Assembly (NCBI GenBank): GCA_015847255.1
Contig: JADLZK010001932.1
Location: 558,001 to 622,000 of the forward strand
Length of the DNA: 64,000 bases
Origin: Hyparrhenia diplandra
Taxonomy: Eukaryota; Streptophyta; Magnoliopsida; Poales; Poaceae
Direction of reading: 5' to 3'
A model generated the notes under the pieces. It was not told where the DNA came from and did not search any database. It saw only the letters and a list, made by a program, of their open reading frames with translations. Below are positions 1 through 12,358 of this stretch, piece by piece. A program made the position numbers and the translations under genes. The number at the start of each line of letters is the position of its first letter. The stretch's first letter is position 1.

Positions 1-687
1 CTTTTCCACTTGTAGATTGTAGCTTTCAAGTCTGAGCAGGATTAGTTCTGTATCTATATCTGACAGTCTGATTTTTCTGTCACACCTGTCACCTGTGTAG
101 TTGACATTGAGCTGTCCTTAAATGCACTGGCATTGCTTCTCATTCACCCTAGATAGGGAGAAGATACTTCATGTATTCAGCTGATGTTGTAGCATATGGA
201 CATATATCCATTACAGAGTGGCTGGCCTGGAGATAATTTGCTGTATGGTTTATAATATCCAGTGTTGTATTCTGTGCATATTGGTTAGTCACAAAATTAT
301 GCAAAGATACATCTGTTCCATTAAGCACAGCTAAATTATGTGAAATGTTTGGTGAACTTGGGTTCATATTTGTTGGAAGATTTTCTGTACATCACAGTAC
401 TATTTTCTCCTTGTTTCACTGTTTAATCTTCATAACTGTGTACAGTTTGTTCGTAGTTTTCTGCTCAAATAGCTGTAGTTTTGTGAATTTACTCCAACTC
501 TTAATCAATTTTTCCCTCTGGAATCTAAAACGAAGATTGGCAAAAGAATTACCAGAACAAAATCAAATGCTAATCGCTGCACATTTGGTTACGATAATAA
601 TTAATACATACACATATCAGCACGACCATCTGAAAACTGACAAATCGCTCTCAACCCCAAAACAGAAACACACTCCTCCCTCACTCA
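1..687. other. 3' flank of the HIPL1 gene, no supported gene
   Basis: AT-rich sequence downstream of the HIPL1 stop codon. It should hold that gene's 3' UTR and poly(A) site. A 72-codon open frame lies on the minus strand at 149-367. An AG directly upstream of its reading frame could be a splice acceptor, but I recognise no domain, and it is too close to the HIPL1 3' end to form a gene of its own on that strand. Nothing else is seen. Confidence 0.4.
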
Positions 688-3469
688 TCAAAAGCTGAAG
701 CTGAGGAAGCCGAGCAGCAGCCCCGTCAGCAGCGTCGTCGTCGCGAACGCCGCCGGCGCGCGCGCCATGAGCGCGGAGGAGCTCGGGGCAGCGCCGGGCG
801 CCGGCGTGGCGGCGCCCGGGGACGAGCTCTTGACGGGGCACGCGTAGTTGCACTCGGCGGGGTCGACCACCCGGTACACGCCCTTGCTGGTGAGCAGGTA
901 GACGTCCTTGTCGTTGTCCTCGCCGAAGGAGAAGATGTATCCGAGCGACGGCAGCGAGCTCCCGGCGGCGAAGTCACATGGGATGGGCGAGTTCTTGAGC
1001 ACCCAAACGTGAGCGGCGACACGTCGTAGACGCCGCTACCCTCCGGCGACTCGATCCCGGCCCACATGGACTTGGCGTAGAGGTCGGCGTAGAGGTACCT
1101 GCCGTTGAGGCAAGGGTCGGTCATGGAGCGGTAGACGTAGCCGCCGGTGATGGAGGCGGAGCCGACGTTGCTGTTGACGGCGCTGTGGTAGTAGCCCATC
1201 ACGGGAGGGATGGCGTCGATAGCGTCGGCGGAGGTGTTGCCACCCGGTGTCGACGGCGAGGTGAACACCAAGGGGCCCTCGAACACGCGCCACCCGTAGT
1301 TGCCGCCCTTTATCACCAGGTCCACCTCCTCGTACGTCGCCTGCCCGACGTCGGCGCAGTACAGGTACGACGGCTTGCCGGAGTCGAAGCTGCACCGCCA
1401 TGGGTTCTTGAAGCCCAGAGCGAACACCTCCGGCGCGAAGCTTGGGTCAGTGGAGATCGGGTTGTCCTTGGGGATGGCGTAGTTTCCCCACCCAGCCGTC
1501 GTGTTGCCACCTGCAGATTCAGGATCGATCGAGTCAGATTCAGAGATTGCTTGCCACCATATCACGGCATTGGACAATGTTCTCATCTTGATGGATTGTT
1601 TAATTTGTAGATAGATTCTTCATCAGGACTTGACTAATGTATGATCTACTTGGGATTGGTCGGTTCTTGGCCTAAACCTTTGTTTGCTACTGAAGAACTT
1701 GATTTTGTTTACTTTCAAAGTACTGACTGCACGCATCACTGTTTTGGACCATTTTTATTTTATGTATATTTGATGTCTTTACTACTTGTTCAGTCTACTG
1801 TGATTTGTTACTGCGAGTCAAATTCTTGATGCGGATCCGGAGGACAAATTAGTAGTAGCAAATCGAGTGGATTTATTTACTTGGCATGGTGTTGACGTCG
1901 ATCCGGAGGATCTTGCCGAGCAGCGTCTTCTTGTTCTGCGCGAAGTTCCAGGGGTCGCCGACGCTGCCGCCGTCGCCCATGGCGAAGTACATGTAGCCGT
2001 CGGCCGGGCTGAAGAGGATCTGCCCGCCGTGGTGCGTTGTGAACGGCAGACCCAGCGTCAAGATCCTCTTCACCTCCGCCGGGTTCGCCGAGGTCGCCTG
2101 AGCGATCGGATCGATCGAGAGCAGATTAGTTAAACGGCCGGCGGCGATGGTTTAATTAGTCAGTCAGTGGACCGATGATACGTACCGTCGCCGGCGTGCC
2201 GGAGGTGGAGTTGGCGCTGTACTCGGCGACGACGCTCTGGTACTGGCACGGCTGCTTGCCGTTGTCGGTGCCGAGCTTGGACGGGTCGCAGCCGACGTCG
2301 GAGTTGCAGGCGCAGCGTCCGGCGCAGGTCGCCGACTGCGTCTTGTCGCAGTTGTAGGAGACGAAGAAGCGGCCGTTGGCGGCGAAGTCCGGGTGGAAGG
2401 CGAGGCCCATGAGCCCGAACTCGTTGTCCAGGTGCACCTCGTCGGTGATGTCGAGGAACGGGTTCGCCGCGTCCAGCCCCAGCGTCTTCCCGGACCCCTG
2501 CGGCGGCACGGTGGCCAGGAACACCTTCCCGGCCTGGGTGCTCAGGAACACGCGGCCGGACCCGTCCGGGTGCGCCGCCATGTTCAGGTACGACCCGTTG
2601 CCGACGCGCTCCAGGCACATGCCGTTGAGCGGCAGCGCGGGCCGGGAGGCGTTGAACGCCGCGCCGCCGCCGTCGAGGCACGTTGGAGTTTTCGAGTTGC
2701 CGTCGCCGCCGGCGGTGCCGCCCAGCGAGCCGCAGAACTCGCTCGAGGACTGCCACAGGTCCGTCAGCCGCGGCGCCGGCGACGGCGAGGTGCCCCTTGG
2801 GCGCCTGGAACGGCGACCCTGGGATGGCAACGTCCTTGCAGGTGTCCCACACCTCCGTGCAGTAGTCCGTCGTCGACGCCGCCGCGTGCTTGGTGCCGCT
2901 CAGGCGGCTTGATACGCCGGTGGTGCTGCACAGCAGCGGCACCGTCCGTGGCGTCGTCGTCACGGTGTACAGCTCGCCGGCGTACGGGCTACATCTCTGC
3001 GCAGGGACGTACGGCGAGAAACGATCAGCGGCAGTCGGGAGAGCATCGATCCCCAAGAAAGTAGAAACCACGCAAAGCCAACGAATCGGAGCCAGGCAAC
3101 CAGTCGTACCGCGCAGAGGATGTTCTTGACGACGTCGCCGCACGGCGTGCCGGAGATGTTCATGGCGGCGAACTGCTTCTGGACGGCGGCGTCGTCCGTG
3201 GCGTTGCAGCAGGAGGTGCCGTTGTAGCCGCAGAAGGACAGGGACGCGTTGATCGTCCTCGGGAACGCTGCTCATCACCATCATCACACACACAGCATCA
3301 GATGAAGACTGCAATTAGGAGAGACTGAGCACAAATGTGAATGAATTTCAAGAAGCTAGTGCGTACTTGAGTCCATGCACAGTTGGGCACAATGGCCATC
3401 CCGGACGGCGACGAGGAGCAGCACGGCGGCGACGATGAGCATTGCCCCGGTCATCGCCGACGCCCTCAT
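688..3469 (-). CDS. HIPL1: HIPL1-like protein (HHIP-like, GSDH beta-propeller, secreted and GPI-anchored), with two 1-bp frameshifts
   Basis: Plant homologue of Hedgehog-interacting-protein-like 1, a predicted cell-surface protein with a glucose/sorbosone dehydrogenase (GSDH) propeller; its biochemical role in plants is not settled. Five coding exons with GT-AG introns: 3469-3367, 3267-3110, 2996-2186, 2097-1881, 1510-688. Exon 1 starts MRASAM and has a hydrophobic signal peptide. Exon 2 holds the Cys-rich motif FCGYNGTSCCN. Exons 3-5 hold the propeller, with GLAFHPDF, MGDGGSVGDPWNFAQN and GFKNPWRCSFD. The C-terminus TTTLLTGLLLGFLSFSF is a typical GPI-anchor signal. The frame breaks twice: one extra base in the C-run 2793-2796 (after SPFQAPKG, before PAPRLTDLW) and one missing base near 996-999 (between TFGCS and KNSPIPCDF). 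With these repaired the protein is 703 residues, close to Arabidopsis HIPL1 at about 695. Sequence error seems likelier than true gene death, but I cannot prove it. Confidence 0.9.
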
Positions 3470-3675
3470 GACGGCGGCGTCTCAGAGAGGAGGAAGAGGA
3501 GGAGGTGTGAAATGTTGAGAGGCAGAAAATGTTGTGCTACAACTTGACCTTTATGGAAAGGAGGGCAAGGCGTTGACCAAGGATTGGGATCAACAAGACA
3601 ACCATCAAGTGGCTGCTTGAGTAAGATAAAAAAATTTGGAGTACACATGCCGGATGGCGACAACTACTGTAGTTG

Positions 3676-3688
3676 GATATATATAATA
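3676..3688 (-). promoter_or_regulatory. possible TATA box of HIPL1
   Basis: Read on the minus strand there is a TATTATATATATAT stretch about 210 bases upstream of the HIPL1 start codon. It is the only strong TATA-like string between the gene and the Stowaway element upstream. Position and composition suit a core promoter with a 5' UTR of roughly 150-180 bases. No transcription start is visible in the sequence, so this is inference. Confidence 0.3.
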
Positions 3689-3711
3689 CCATCTGGGATG
3701 GCATTGGTATA

Positions 3712-3950
3712 CTCCCTCCGTCCCACTGAGTTTGTCACCCCGGATTCCGCGCCATCTTTTTTCAATGTTTTCGCCTTATTCAAAATGTTTGCACAAATAT
3801 AATTTATTTTGTCATGACTTATTTTATCAATAAAGATACTTGAATATTGATTAATTTATTTTATGATTTGTATAAATATTTTGAATAAGACGGATGGTCA
3901 AACATGAAATTCAAAAGTCAAAAACGACAAACTCCATGGGACAGAGGGAG
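3712..3950. mobile_element. Stowaway-type MITE (Tc1/mariner), 239 bp
   Basis: The terminal inverted repeats begin CTCCCTCCGTCCCA and end TGGGACAGAGGGAG, with inner matches GAGTTTGTC and GACAAACTC. The element is flanked by the TA target duplication (3710-3711 and 3951-3952). The interior is AT-rich and non-coding. This is the standard non-autonomous Stowaway structure of grasses. It lies directly upstream of the probable HIPL1 core promoter. Confidence 0.88.
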
Positions 3951-3952
3951 TA

Positions 3953-6234
3953 TGTTCAATTATGTGATTAAACAAACTCAAAGAGTCTCTTCTTGTGCAT
4001 GGGAGGGGACAAATGTACCTGAATGTATAGATTGTGAAAGTGACAAGGTGAAATTGATGGCAAGATTGTCAACGGGGGATCGGCTTTGGCTCTCTGAAGA
4101 TTGCCCAATCTGTCCAGTTTTTTTCATATCTGAAACAGCGTGAACCTGAAGGATTTCAACTCGCCAATTTGCCGCAAAAAACCGTGAATATTACGTATGT
4201 TTCCATGCTGGGGGTATATATATAAGTATAATGAAGTGGTAACCTACCTATCAGTTTCATCAGGTCACCGCACTCCGCCACTCCCTGATTTGGACCATGG
4301 GATTACTTACTGGCCGTCCAAAACTCAGCTCACACAAGTGGTTGATCCAGCTCAGCTGCAATAGTTGACCTTGGGAGAAAAATATATAGCTTAAGCCGTT
4401 GTAGATTGTTGGATTAATTAGAGGAACAAAAGGTGGTTACTTTGGGCACTGCATCCTGTACATGGAAATGCTGAAGTCAACGATCTAGGATGGGCAGCAA
4501 GAGCTAGCTCACTCCAGAAGGAGCGAGTGGAAGGACCAATTGGGGGGTTGACGATATACACGCTGAAGCCTGAACAAGCTTATAAATTGCAGGAAATGTG
4601 TCGTTGAGCCGGTTTGTTGGAAGAACTGATTGGTGTATGGTGACGGTGAGCTGAACTGAACTGAAGCATGAGATTTCATATTTCAGAGTTCCAGAGTCAA
4701 CCCTGCAGGAAAACAGTTTTTGAACCCAGTTGTGATCAATCAGTAGTAGTGGTTGGCTGGTTGCAGTCTGCAGATGAGTTTTCACTTGTTGATGACGGCA
4801 TATGGTATAGCTGGAGCTCAAATTTCACTGGCTATTCTCATGTCTGATACTGATGGTGATGTCCCTTCCAATTTGGCTGCGTCATATAATACGGCCAAAA
4901 ACCAGCAAATATGTATATATCGGGAACAAAATCACGACTACATATATATCAGATTGCAAGTGAGAATAAAATATCACTCGTTTTATAGAAATATTTAATT
5001 TTACACGAAATAAAATTATCTCAAATAACAAAACGGAGTATACCATTGCAAAGAGCTCGTCGAGACGATCAAACTTGATATATTATTTGCTATATTTGGA
5101 GCTCTAAATAAAAAGATATTAATTTCGCAAATTAAAAAAAAAGTGATGATGATGTCATCGCTGACGTAGTACCATGCAAAACCGCCTGCTGCCATGCAAA
5201 ACCACCAATTAAAAACCGCCATGGACCTGGGGTGAACGGTTTTCACAAGTTCGGCGGCCAGATGGCTGTTTTTAAAGTCCATGGATCTATTTTGGCAACA
5301 ACAAGACAAGTTCATGTACCTACCGTACATTTCACTTTTTTTTAGATCCATGTGCATTTCAAATCTGATGCCTCAGTCTGAAAATCAGAATAACTTGGGA
5401 CCTGTCCACCTCAGCTGATAATTCATGTACACTAGATTAAGTTCTAGTAGCCGGGGTCCCTAAGTTTTAGTAGCTCTAAAAAAAAAATCCACTAGATTGT
5501 TTTGAAAGCATATTTACAAGACAAAAATTCCTAAAAGAAGCAACTTCTGCATCTCGCAAATTGGAAATGCAGTTGTCAAATGCTTGTAGCAGCTCTCATG
5601 CTGTCCCATCTCATGTGTTCCTTTTGCTGGTGACTGGTGTCTGTAAAATACTACTAGTAGCAAGTAGCAACTTTGCAACACAATATGTTATGTGTTGACT
5701 TTGTCTAGGTTCAATTCATATGAAGGTGCCTAAAAAATTTAATCATGCAGTGAGTGAGGCAGGAGCTCTGTCTCCATGCTCCCTTGTACAAAAGTTAGGG
5801 AACCAAGGAATATTTTCGGTTGCTCGTGGTCTAGATAAAGTCAAGCTGTCTGTACAAAACGTTGAACAAAAGATCAGTCAGGATATGCTCAGTTCAAGTC
5901 GCCCTTGTGGCACGGTAAAAGTCAACCAATGGGATGCTCTCCATTTTTCCAACAATGTCAACCAACTGTGACTGAACATTTCTACTTCTTCTCACAACGT
6001 AAACCATGTTACCAGAGCCACGCCCCCATTTGTTTTTATTTGTTTGGCAATGCAGCATTTCAGTATCAGGAAATTGCGAGGTTGTGATCTTAGTCAAGGA
6101 ATAAGTTATTACCTCCGTTCTGACATTATTGTATTTTAAAGAAGTCTCAATATTTACATCACAAAACATGTATATTGTGACAATATATTTCATGGTTAAT
6201 CTAATGGCACTTATCTAGCTGGTGCTTTTTGTAT
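3953..6234. other. intergenic, no gene seen
   Basis: AT-rich spacer between HIPL1 and ELF5. I see no conserved coding frame; the open frames are short and compositionally random. The stretch about 5050-5290 contains repeated pieces reading CCATGCAAAACC and AAAACCGCC, which suggests an old repetitive insertion, but no termini or target duplication can be placed. Confidence 0.5.
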
Positions 6235-6236
6235 TA

Positions 6237-6487
6237 CTCCCTCCATTACGAAATATAGGGCGTGAGGGAGTTTTGGGTTTTTGATTTTTTCTTAGGCGCC
6301 GCATTTCAATCGAGGTTGCATTTAATCCTATGCATGGGAACCTCAGTGTTTACAGCGTTTGCATGCAAGCCAGAAATTAAAACAGAGCCATGCGTTTACG
6401 GCGTTTGCATGCAAGCCAGCGTTTCCTGAGAAACATTAACCACAGCGCATGCGGGCTTAGACGCCTTATAAAAAATGATAGAGGGAG
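6237..6487. mobile_element. Stowaway-type MITE, 251 bp
   Basis: The left end is CTCCCTCCATTACGAAATAT and the right end is ATAAAAAATGATAGAGGGAG, flanked by TA on both sides. The inner sequences GGGCG and CGCC near the ends also pair. Inside, the string GCGTTTGCATGCAAGCCAG occurs twice about 60 bp apart, an internal duplication. Non-coding. Confidence 0.85.
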
Positions 6488-6626
6488 TAATAAACTTGAT
6501 CAAACTTAGCAATTTGGCTCCGGTACTATGCTCGATTGCATTCTTTATCCGATGGAGCGAGTATTTATGTGCTGCACAAGGCAAGCTGGTTGTGTTTAGT
6601 AAAGAGTTAAATATAGTAATCTTCTA

Positions 6627-6739
6627 CTCGCTTCATTCTAAATTACATATAGGTACTTAGGTACCTAACTTTATATTCAAATTCGTAACTTTTACTATGT
6701 ATCTAGAAAACTAAAATGACTTGTAATTTGGATAGAGAG
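6627..6739. mobile_element. short Stowaway-like MITE, about 113 bp
   Basis: The ends CTCGCTTCATTCTAAATTACA and TGTAATTTGGATAGAGAG are imperfect inverted repeats with TA flanks. They are diverged from the consensus CTCCCTCC terminus. Length and composition suit a degenerate Stowaway. Non-coding. Confidence 0.6.
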
Positions 6740-6741
6740 TA

Positions 6742-7634
6742 TAAGTTAGCTATGGCCGAACTGCAATATTTAAGGTTGGTGGGGTTGTAAGGCTCAACAA
6801 TTACTCAACATTTGCCCATTGGATACTCCGATTAAGTTTCGATTTCCAGTGTTAACCCAAGCTTATCCAGCTAGTCTGCCTGTACACACGTTAGGTTACG
6901 GAGATAATGTTCCTTATCGTGAGATAAGCTTGAGCACTTGCTACAGCTAGACGAGGAACCTTGATACGCACAACTGATACAAATTCTTGGATGGTTCATC
7001 CAAAAAGACGTGGAGGCCTAAAACATGAACGTGGCCAGGTTGGATAGTGCTGACTCACGTATATAAAGAGATGGGTCACACTTTCCAGGCATATAAGAAT
7101 GCGGCATATGTTACACAGTTTGTAAACAGATGTTCCCATCTTGTCGACTAAAAATTGTTAATTCAGTACAAACAGCACGAAATTCGTAGAAGCCAAACCA
7201 CTGATCCAGTAATGTAAGCAGCATTATAGAGCCGATGCCGACATTTGCAAATAATCAAGTTCGCATGGGCCCACCAGTCAGCAGTTCTTTCATGGTTTTC
7301 AATGCAAATGCCCTAGACACAAATAAAGCACACCAATAGTCTTCCCCACGACTGGTGTATATCTGCAAATCGGCCAGGGCATACAGCTTGCTAGAGCCAG
7401 CTATTCAAGTTTCAAATATCTCCAGCTTGTACAGTTGGGCGACAAAGTGCCTAGTATGAAAAGCTGGATTACAATTGTTATCCCAGTTTACAATTAAATG
7501 AGTGCAAGATTTTCTTTTGGGGCATGTGAAACGGTCTCCGACTATTCATTTACCACGCAGGAAAATTTTGGTTCCATGTCCAGGTTTTCATGAATTAAGC
7601 TGCTAAGTGCAAGCAGGTATTCACTCTACTTGAA
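6742..7634. other. 3' flank of ELF5
   Basis: No conserved coding frame. The part next to 7635 should be the 3' UTR of the ELF5 homologue on the minus strand. Nothing else is recognised. Confidence 0.4.
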
Positions 7635-10600
7635 TTACCCATCAAGAGCCCCTAGTTCCTTCATATCTTCCAAGAATGCCATATAAGAGTCGTCCATACT
7701 TGGCGGCTTGGGTGCTGCTGAAGAAGGCTGAGCATCACTTCTTATGAGGGTCACCGAAGGCTTTGAAATGGATGCTGTTGATGACTGCTGCTGCTGCTGC
7801 ACCTTTGGTTTTGGTTTGGGGAGAGCAGATTCTCTCTTGACCCGAACAGATGCAGGAACCTGTAATCATTCAAAGGCAGAATGAGCAATCATACTACAGA
7901 ATCTCTGAAAGATAAAGAATTCAGGCAAAAAGTACAAAGACAAATGGTATACCATAGCTGTCAGCTCAGGAGTGTGCTGTGCTAATGGTCTCTTTACAAC
8001 TGTTGGGGCAGCTGACTTCACATACGATGGCTGCTGAGGTAACTGAGGCCTTGGTGCAAACACAGCAAACTCATCTAGTTGCATAGGGGGTCCAGGCAGA
8101 AATGGAGGCCTAAGCATCGGTGGCGGACCAGGGAGCACACCATACGGTGGCATTGGCATTTGGGACGGGGGAAATCCTGGAGGAGGTGGAGGGGGCCTGT
8201 TAACTCCAGGAGCCATAAGCGGTGGCCTTGAATCTGGTGGTGGTGGAGGTGGTGGAAATCTCATGACTCCAGGAGCTAGCATATCAGATTGCATTGGAGG
8301 CCTTGGAGGTAAAGGTGGCAAACTGGGTGGAGGCGGTGGTGGTAAGACCCTCGCTGCAATATCTTCTTTAAGTCCAGGAGTGTCCTTTGAAGTGCTAGCA
8401 GGCTCCATGTCAGTTGATTTTGGTGGCAAACCGGGCGGCGGGGGTGGTGGAGGCAGGACAACTGAGGGCTGCAAACAAAGTTATATCAGAACAAGTCACA
8501 AAGGGCAGCATCCAAACATTTAAACATGAATAACGGGGTTTTGTTGCATTAACAAATGGATTATAAGAGCTAGTAAAAATACAAAAGAGATCCAAAGTCG
8601 GTACCTGAGCGTTTGTTTTGCTCTCATTTGCACTAGACGCTGGTGGTGGATTTGATGGGGGTGGAGGAGGTGGAAGTACTGTATGACCTGATACAGGTTT
8701 CTCGGGGAGGTGGACCAGGAGGAGGTGGAGGTGGCAGAGGTAATCCTGGTAGTGCTGCGTCACTGTTAGGTTTAGGTGGTGGTGGGGGCGGTGGTGGGAG
8801 TGGGGGCAAAGGGAAAGGAGGAGCAGATGGATCAAGGGACTCTGAGGTGGCTGGCAACGGTGGTGGCGGAGGAGGGGGTGGTAGGGTCAATGGACCAGCT
8901 TCAGACTCTGACATAGAAGATGAGGCCCCAGCGGTGGATGAGGAAGGCAGTGGGATCCTTGGTCCTGCATGTAAACCAAGAAATAAAACTGAGAAAAAGC
9001 TAGTGATGATTACTAACTGTAAGGAGATAATTTCATGTGAACCTATAATTTTTTAAAAGAACAATATATTCAAAAGCAAAGAGAGATGAATATAGTAACC
9101 TATAGATGATTTGTACATCGGAGGTTTTCCAGGTGGCGGTGCTCCAGATGGATTTAAGGTTGGATGATAGTATACAGAGTCCTGCAGCATAAAACATGCT
9201 AAGTATCTATTCAAATATGCGACAACCTTTTAGGAACAATTCTACATCTTATAAACAACATAAAATACCTCGGGCTTAGGATTAGCTCTATCATCTTCAT
9301 CTGCTGTAGGCCGCCTCTTTGGTGGTGCAAGATGGCTACGAGGAAAAAGAAAGCATATTGGCTGAGAAGGTCAGTAACATACCAATCTAATAGAATCAAG
9401 GCACATAATATATCAGTAAACCTCACCTGAACATAACCGGTTGTTCACCCTTCTCTTTCATTTTCTGTTCATATTCCTGGAAAAGATCATGAGAGTAATG
9501 AACTTCTATGTATGATTAAGAATTAGTAAGTGCACACGCAGAAGTTGCCTACAAATTATGAAACTCCAAATAGACTTTAGTGCAGAACTTGTGTCAAACT
9601 CAAAACAAACGATTAATAAAACATTCACTTTTACTATGCAAAAGTGTGTAATTAGTCGACAATAGCTTCACCTTCACCATGAGTGCAAAACAGATTAGGA
9701 GCAAATAACTTCACATGTATAATCAAAATCCTTATAGTTCCAAATCATCCAATGTTGTGAAATCAAAACATTCAGTCAAAATAATTGTCATAATCACTGA
9801 AAGCATAAATGGAACCAAATCCTTATCATAGTTCACTAGCAAGAGAGTGTATTATGAAATACAGGCAAGATGCCCTGCGAAAAAAAAAAAAAAAAAAGAG
9901 AGTGTATTTTACTAAAATCATTCAAGATACCACTACTTTCCTATATCATGGTAAACTTGCATAGAAAAGTGTATGGCATAAAATGTCATGTCATAAACTT
10001 ATCCAAAAATAGGGTACCAGCATTACATTGACAGTTAATTGCCATGGCACTGACTGAAAAACACATCCAAGCAGATGAAATATTTATGAAAAGGGAGCAG
10101 TTTGCAGATTATTACAATGTTATGAGTAGAATAAGTTCAAAAACATATAACATTAAAAAATGTAGAGTCTGGACTTATGAAATCAAAATACCTTTCGTTT
10201 CTTAACAATAAGATTGTATGTATCCTCAAGCTGTCTTTTCTTATGTTTCCTAGCCTTGTCGAGAGCACCATCAGCCTCTGCACCAACAAAAAAAAAAAAA
10301 AATTCAAGATTGACAAGTCCTAGAACAGACAAAGTTAATCATCTGTACTACACTTCCACAGTCCTCACATGCAAGTAGATGTGTGAAAATATGAATGAAA
10401 ATCAACAACGCTGCAATTACTAGTGCAACTACAAGAGGCATGGAATTATAATTCAAAAAAGTACTCATGATGAATCCCGAACAGAAAATCTGGCCTAATA
10501 ATCAACATAAATAAATATAGATTATATTGTAGCTGAGCCTTATAGTTGTACTGATTAGAATGCTCAAGAATGAAACATTAGATTTCCTGTGCTAAAATGA

Positions 10601-12236
10601 GTAATGGTCAAAAAGACAGATGATGATCAAGAAGGCCCCTAGAAACAAAGCTCATGGGAAACTAGAAAGTGAACGAAATACCATGTTGAAAACAGGGCGA
10701 AAGTTGCTAGCAATTCAAAGAGGCAAATGCTGCAAAACATAATGCTTCATGAGGTCAGTACATACATATTTGGTAATTCCATGCCAATACTCTATGATGT
10801 GTTAAGATGCCTGATACATACAGTTGTTTAAACAAAGGGTCATACTAGAAACACCAGACCAGGAGAGATAATTAGCCAACTGCAAGAGTCAAATCAATGG
10901 AAAATTGAATTCTAACGAAGTTAGAAAAACCAATAGTGCATGAAAGTATAGCAAATCTTGAAGAACAATGTGCAAACAATACTACGGCTACGTATTAAAT
11001 TTGTCATAACTAAGAGAGAACAAGTAAGATGATCTCTTGACATATGCATGCGAACTAAATGTTCATCGAAGTGAATATATACTTTCTACAAAGATCACTT
11101 TCTGATTCGTTGTTCCAAATGCAGGTAATTTACTTACTCATCTTCTCCAATTTCTCAATCTGCTCCCGTATAGACTCCGGATCCTTTTTCAAAATACCAA
11201 CTTCCCGCACCTTCTTCCTTTCCTTTTTGTTCTGCAAGATACAAGATAGGTGACAAAAGTTAAGCAAACTGAGTCTAGAAAAGCACACAACAATTGCAGG
11301 CAATTAGCTTGTTCGCTATGCCAAACTTCGTTTGATGCTCTAGTGCCAACTACCAACCAACATGGCTTTGCTATTTGTACACGCTACCACCAGAAACTAT
11401 GCCTCAAAAGTTTTAAATTTTATAAGACAGAACTTAGAAAACTCGAACCATCATTCTGTATTCTAGAGCAAATACTGATGCCTTTTGATGGGCATACTAT
11501 AGCTATAGCAGCAGTTTCTACACAGGCATGTGATTTTGAATTTTCACGACAAATCTTCTTGAGTACGACATTAACCTAATCATTAAACAAAATCTAGCAG
11601 GCACTAATAGAACCCATAAAGAAAACCAAGAAACTTCTTATATTTCACTTAAGAGATAGCCCAAAATCTTCCTAAAATAAACCGACAACAAAGCCAACCC
11701 ACATTATATAATCAGAACAACACACAATTCACAGTCCAGCTCCCAAAAGACTAGCACTAGTCACTAGGTATACGGTTGTTTATCTGATTCTCGCACGGCG
11801 TTTAAGATCTTCAATTCAGCACGTAGCACCACAGAGAAGCATCTTGGATGTGATATGAGCTTTCCCATATCGATTTCGTAGGTGATAATGCTTGAATCCA
11901 CGGTAACTTACACCACCGCTGGCAAATTTCGCGTCCAACAACCCAGATTGAGGACGTGCCTAATCAGACGACCAAATCTACGCAGCTACGGTCACCACTC
12001 CGACTCCCCACCCCGGACAACCCTAGTCCACCAGAAACAAGCCTAGCGAGTGAATCCACCAGCGTCATCACCGCCACTACGAAGCGAATATAACCGCCGG
12101 CACGCATCGCGGGGAGCGGGGAAACCCTAGGGTTGGGGACGGGCGCGGGCACTCACCCGCTTGAGCTCCTTCTTCCGCTGCTCCTTGCGGAAGGCGTCGG
12201 TGGGGTTCATCACCTTGCCCCCTTGGTCGTCTTCAT
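7635..12236 (-). CDS. ELF5: ELF5 / WBP11-family proline-rich nuclear protein, with two 1-bp frameshifts
   Basis: Homologue of Arabidopsis EARLY FLOWERING 5 and animal WBP11, a nuclear splicing-associated protein; ELF5 loss in Arabidopsis lowers FLC expression and speeds flowering. Nine exons, all with GT-AG junctions: 12236-12157, 11231-11138, 10277-10192, 9476-9427, 9335-9269, 9181-9100, 8964-8605, 8468-7953, 7859-7635. The N-terminal Wbp11 domain runs over exons 1-4 (MNPTDAFRKEQRKKELKR, VREVGILKKDPESI, ADGALDKARKHKKRQLEDTY). Exon 6 has DSVYYHPTLNPSGAPPPG. Exons 7-8 hold long polyproline blocks that would bind WW or similar domains. The C-terminus DDSYMAFLEDMKELGALDG matches the family. One base is missing in the C-run 12218-12222, separating MKTTK from GKVMNP, and one is extra in the G-run 8704-8707. 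Repaired length is 519 residues (Arabidopsis about 530). Initiation at the inner ATG (12210) would bypass the first shift. Confidence 0.92.
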
Positions 12237-12358
12237 CTTGCCCTCCTCGTCGTCGTCCCTCTCGCCCTCCGGCGACGGAACTGCGCTGCGGCCGCGACGG
12301 CGGCGAGGTGTGCACGCGACCCGAGCGTGGAGAAGGGAGGGAGGGGAAGGAAGGACTG

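Noticed and set aside
149..367. 72-codon minus-strand frame near the left edge
   Set aside because: No domain, no partner exon on the same strand before the HIPL1 3' end; most likely UTR or spacer.
2160..3314. Long Arg-rich minus-strand frame across HIPL1 exons 2-3
   Set aside because: It is the out-of-frame reading of HIPL1 after the indel and runs through an intron.
8643..9056. Glycine-rich plus-strand frame opposite ELF5
   Set aside because: It is the antisense shadow of polyproline codons in ELF5 exon 7.
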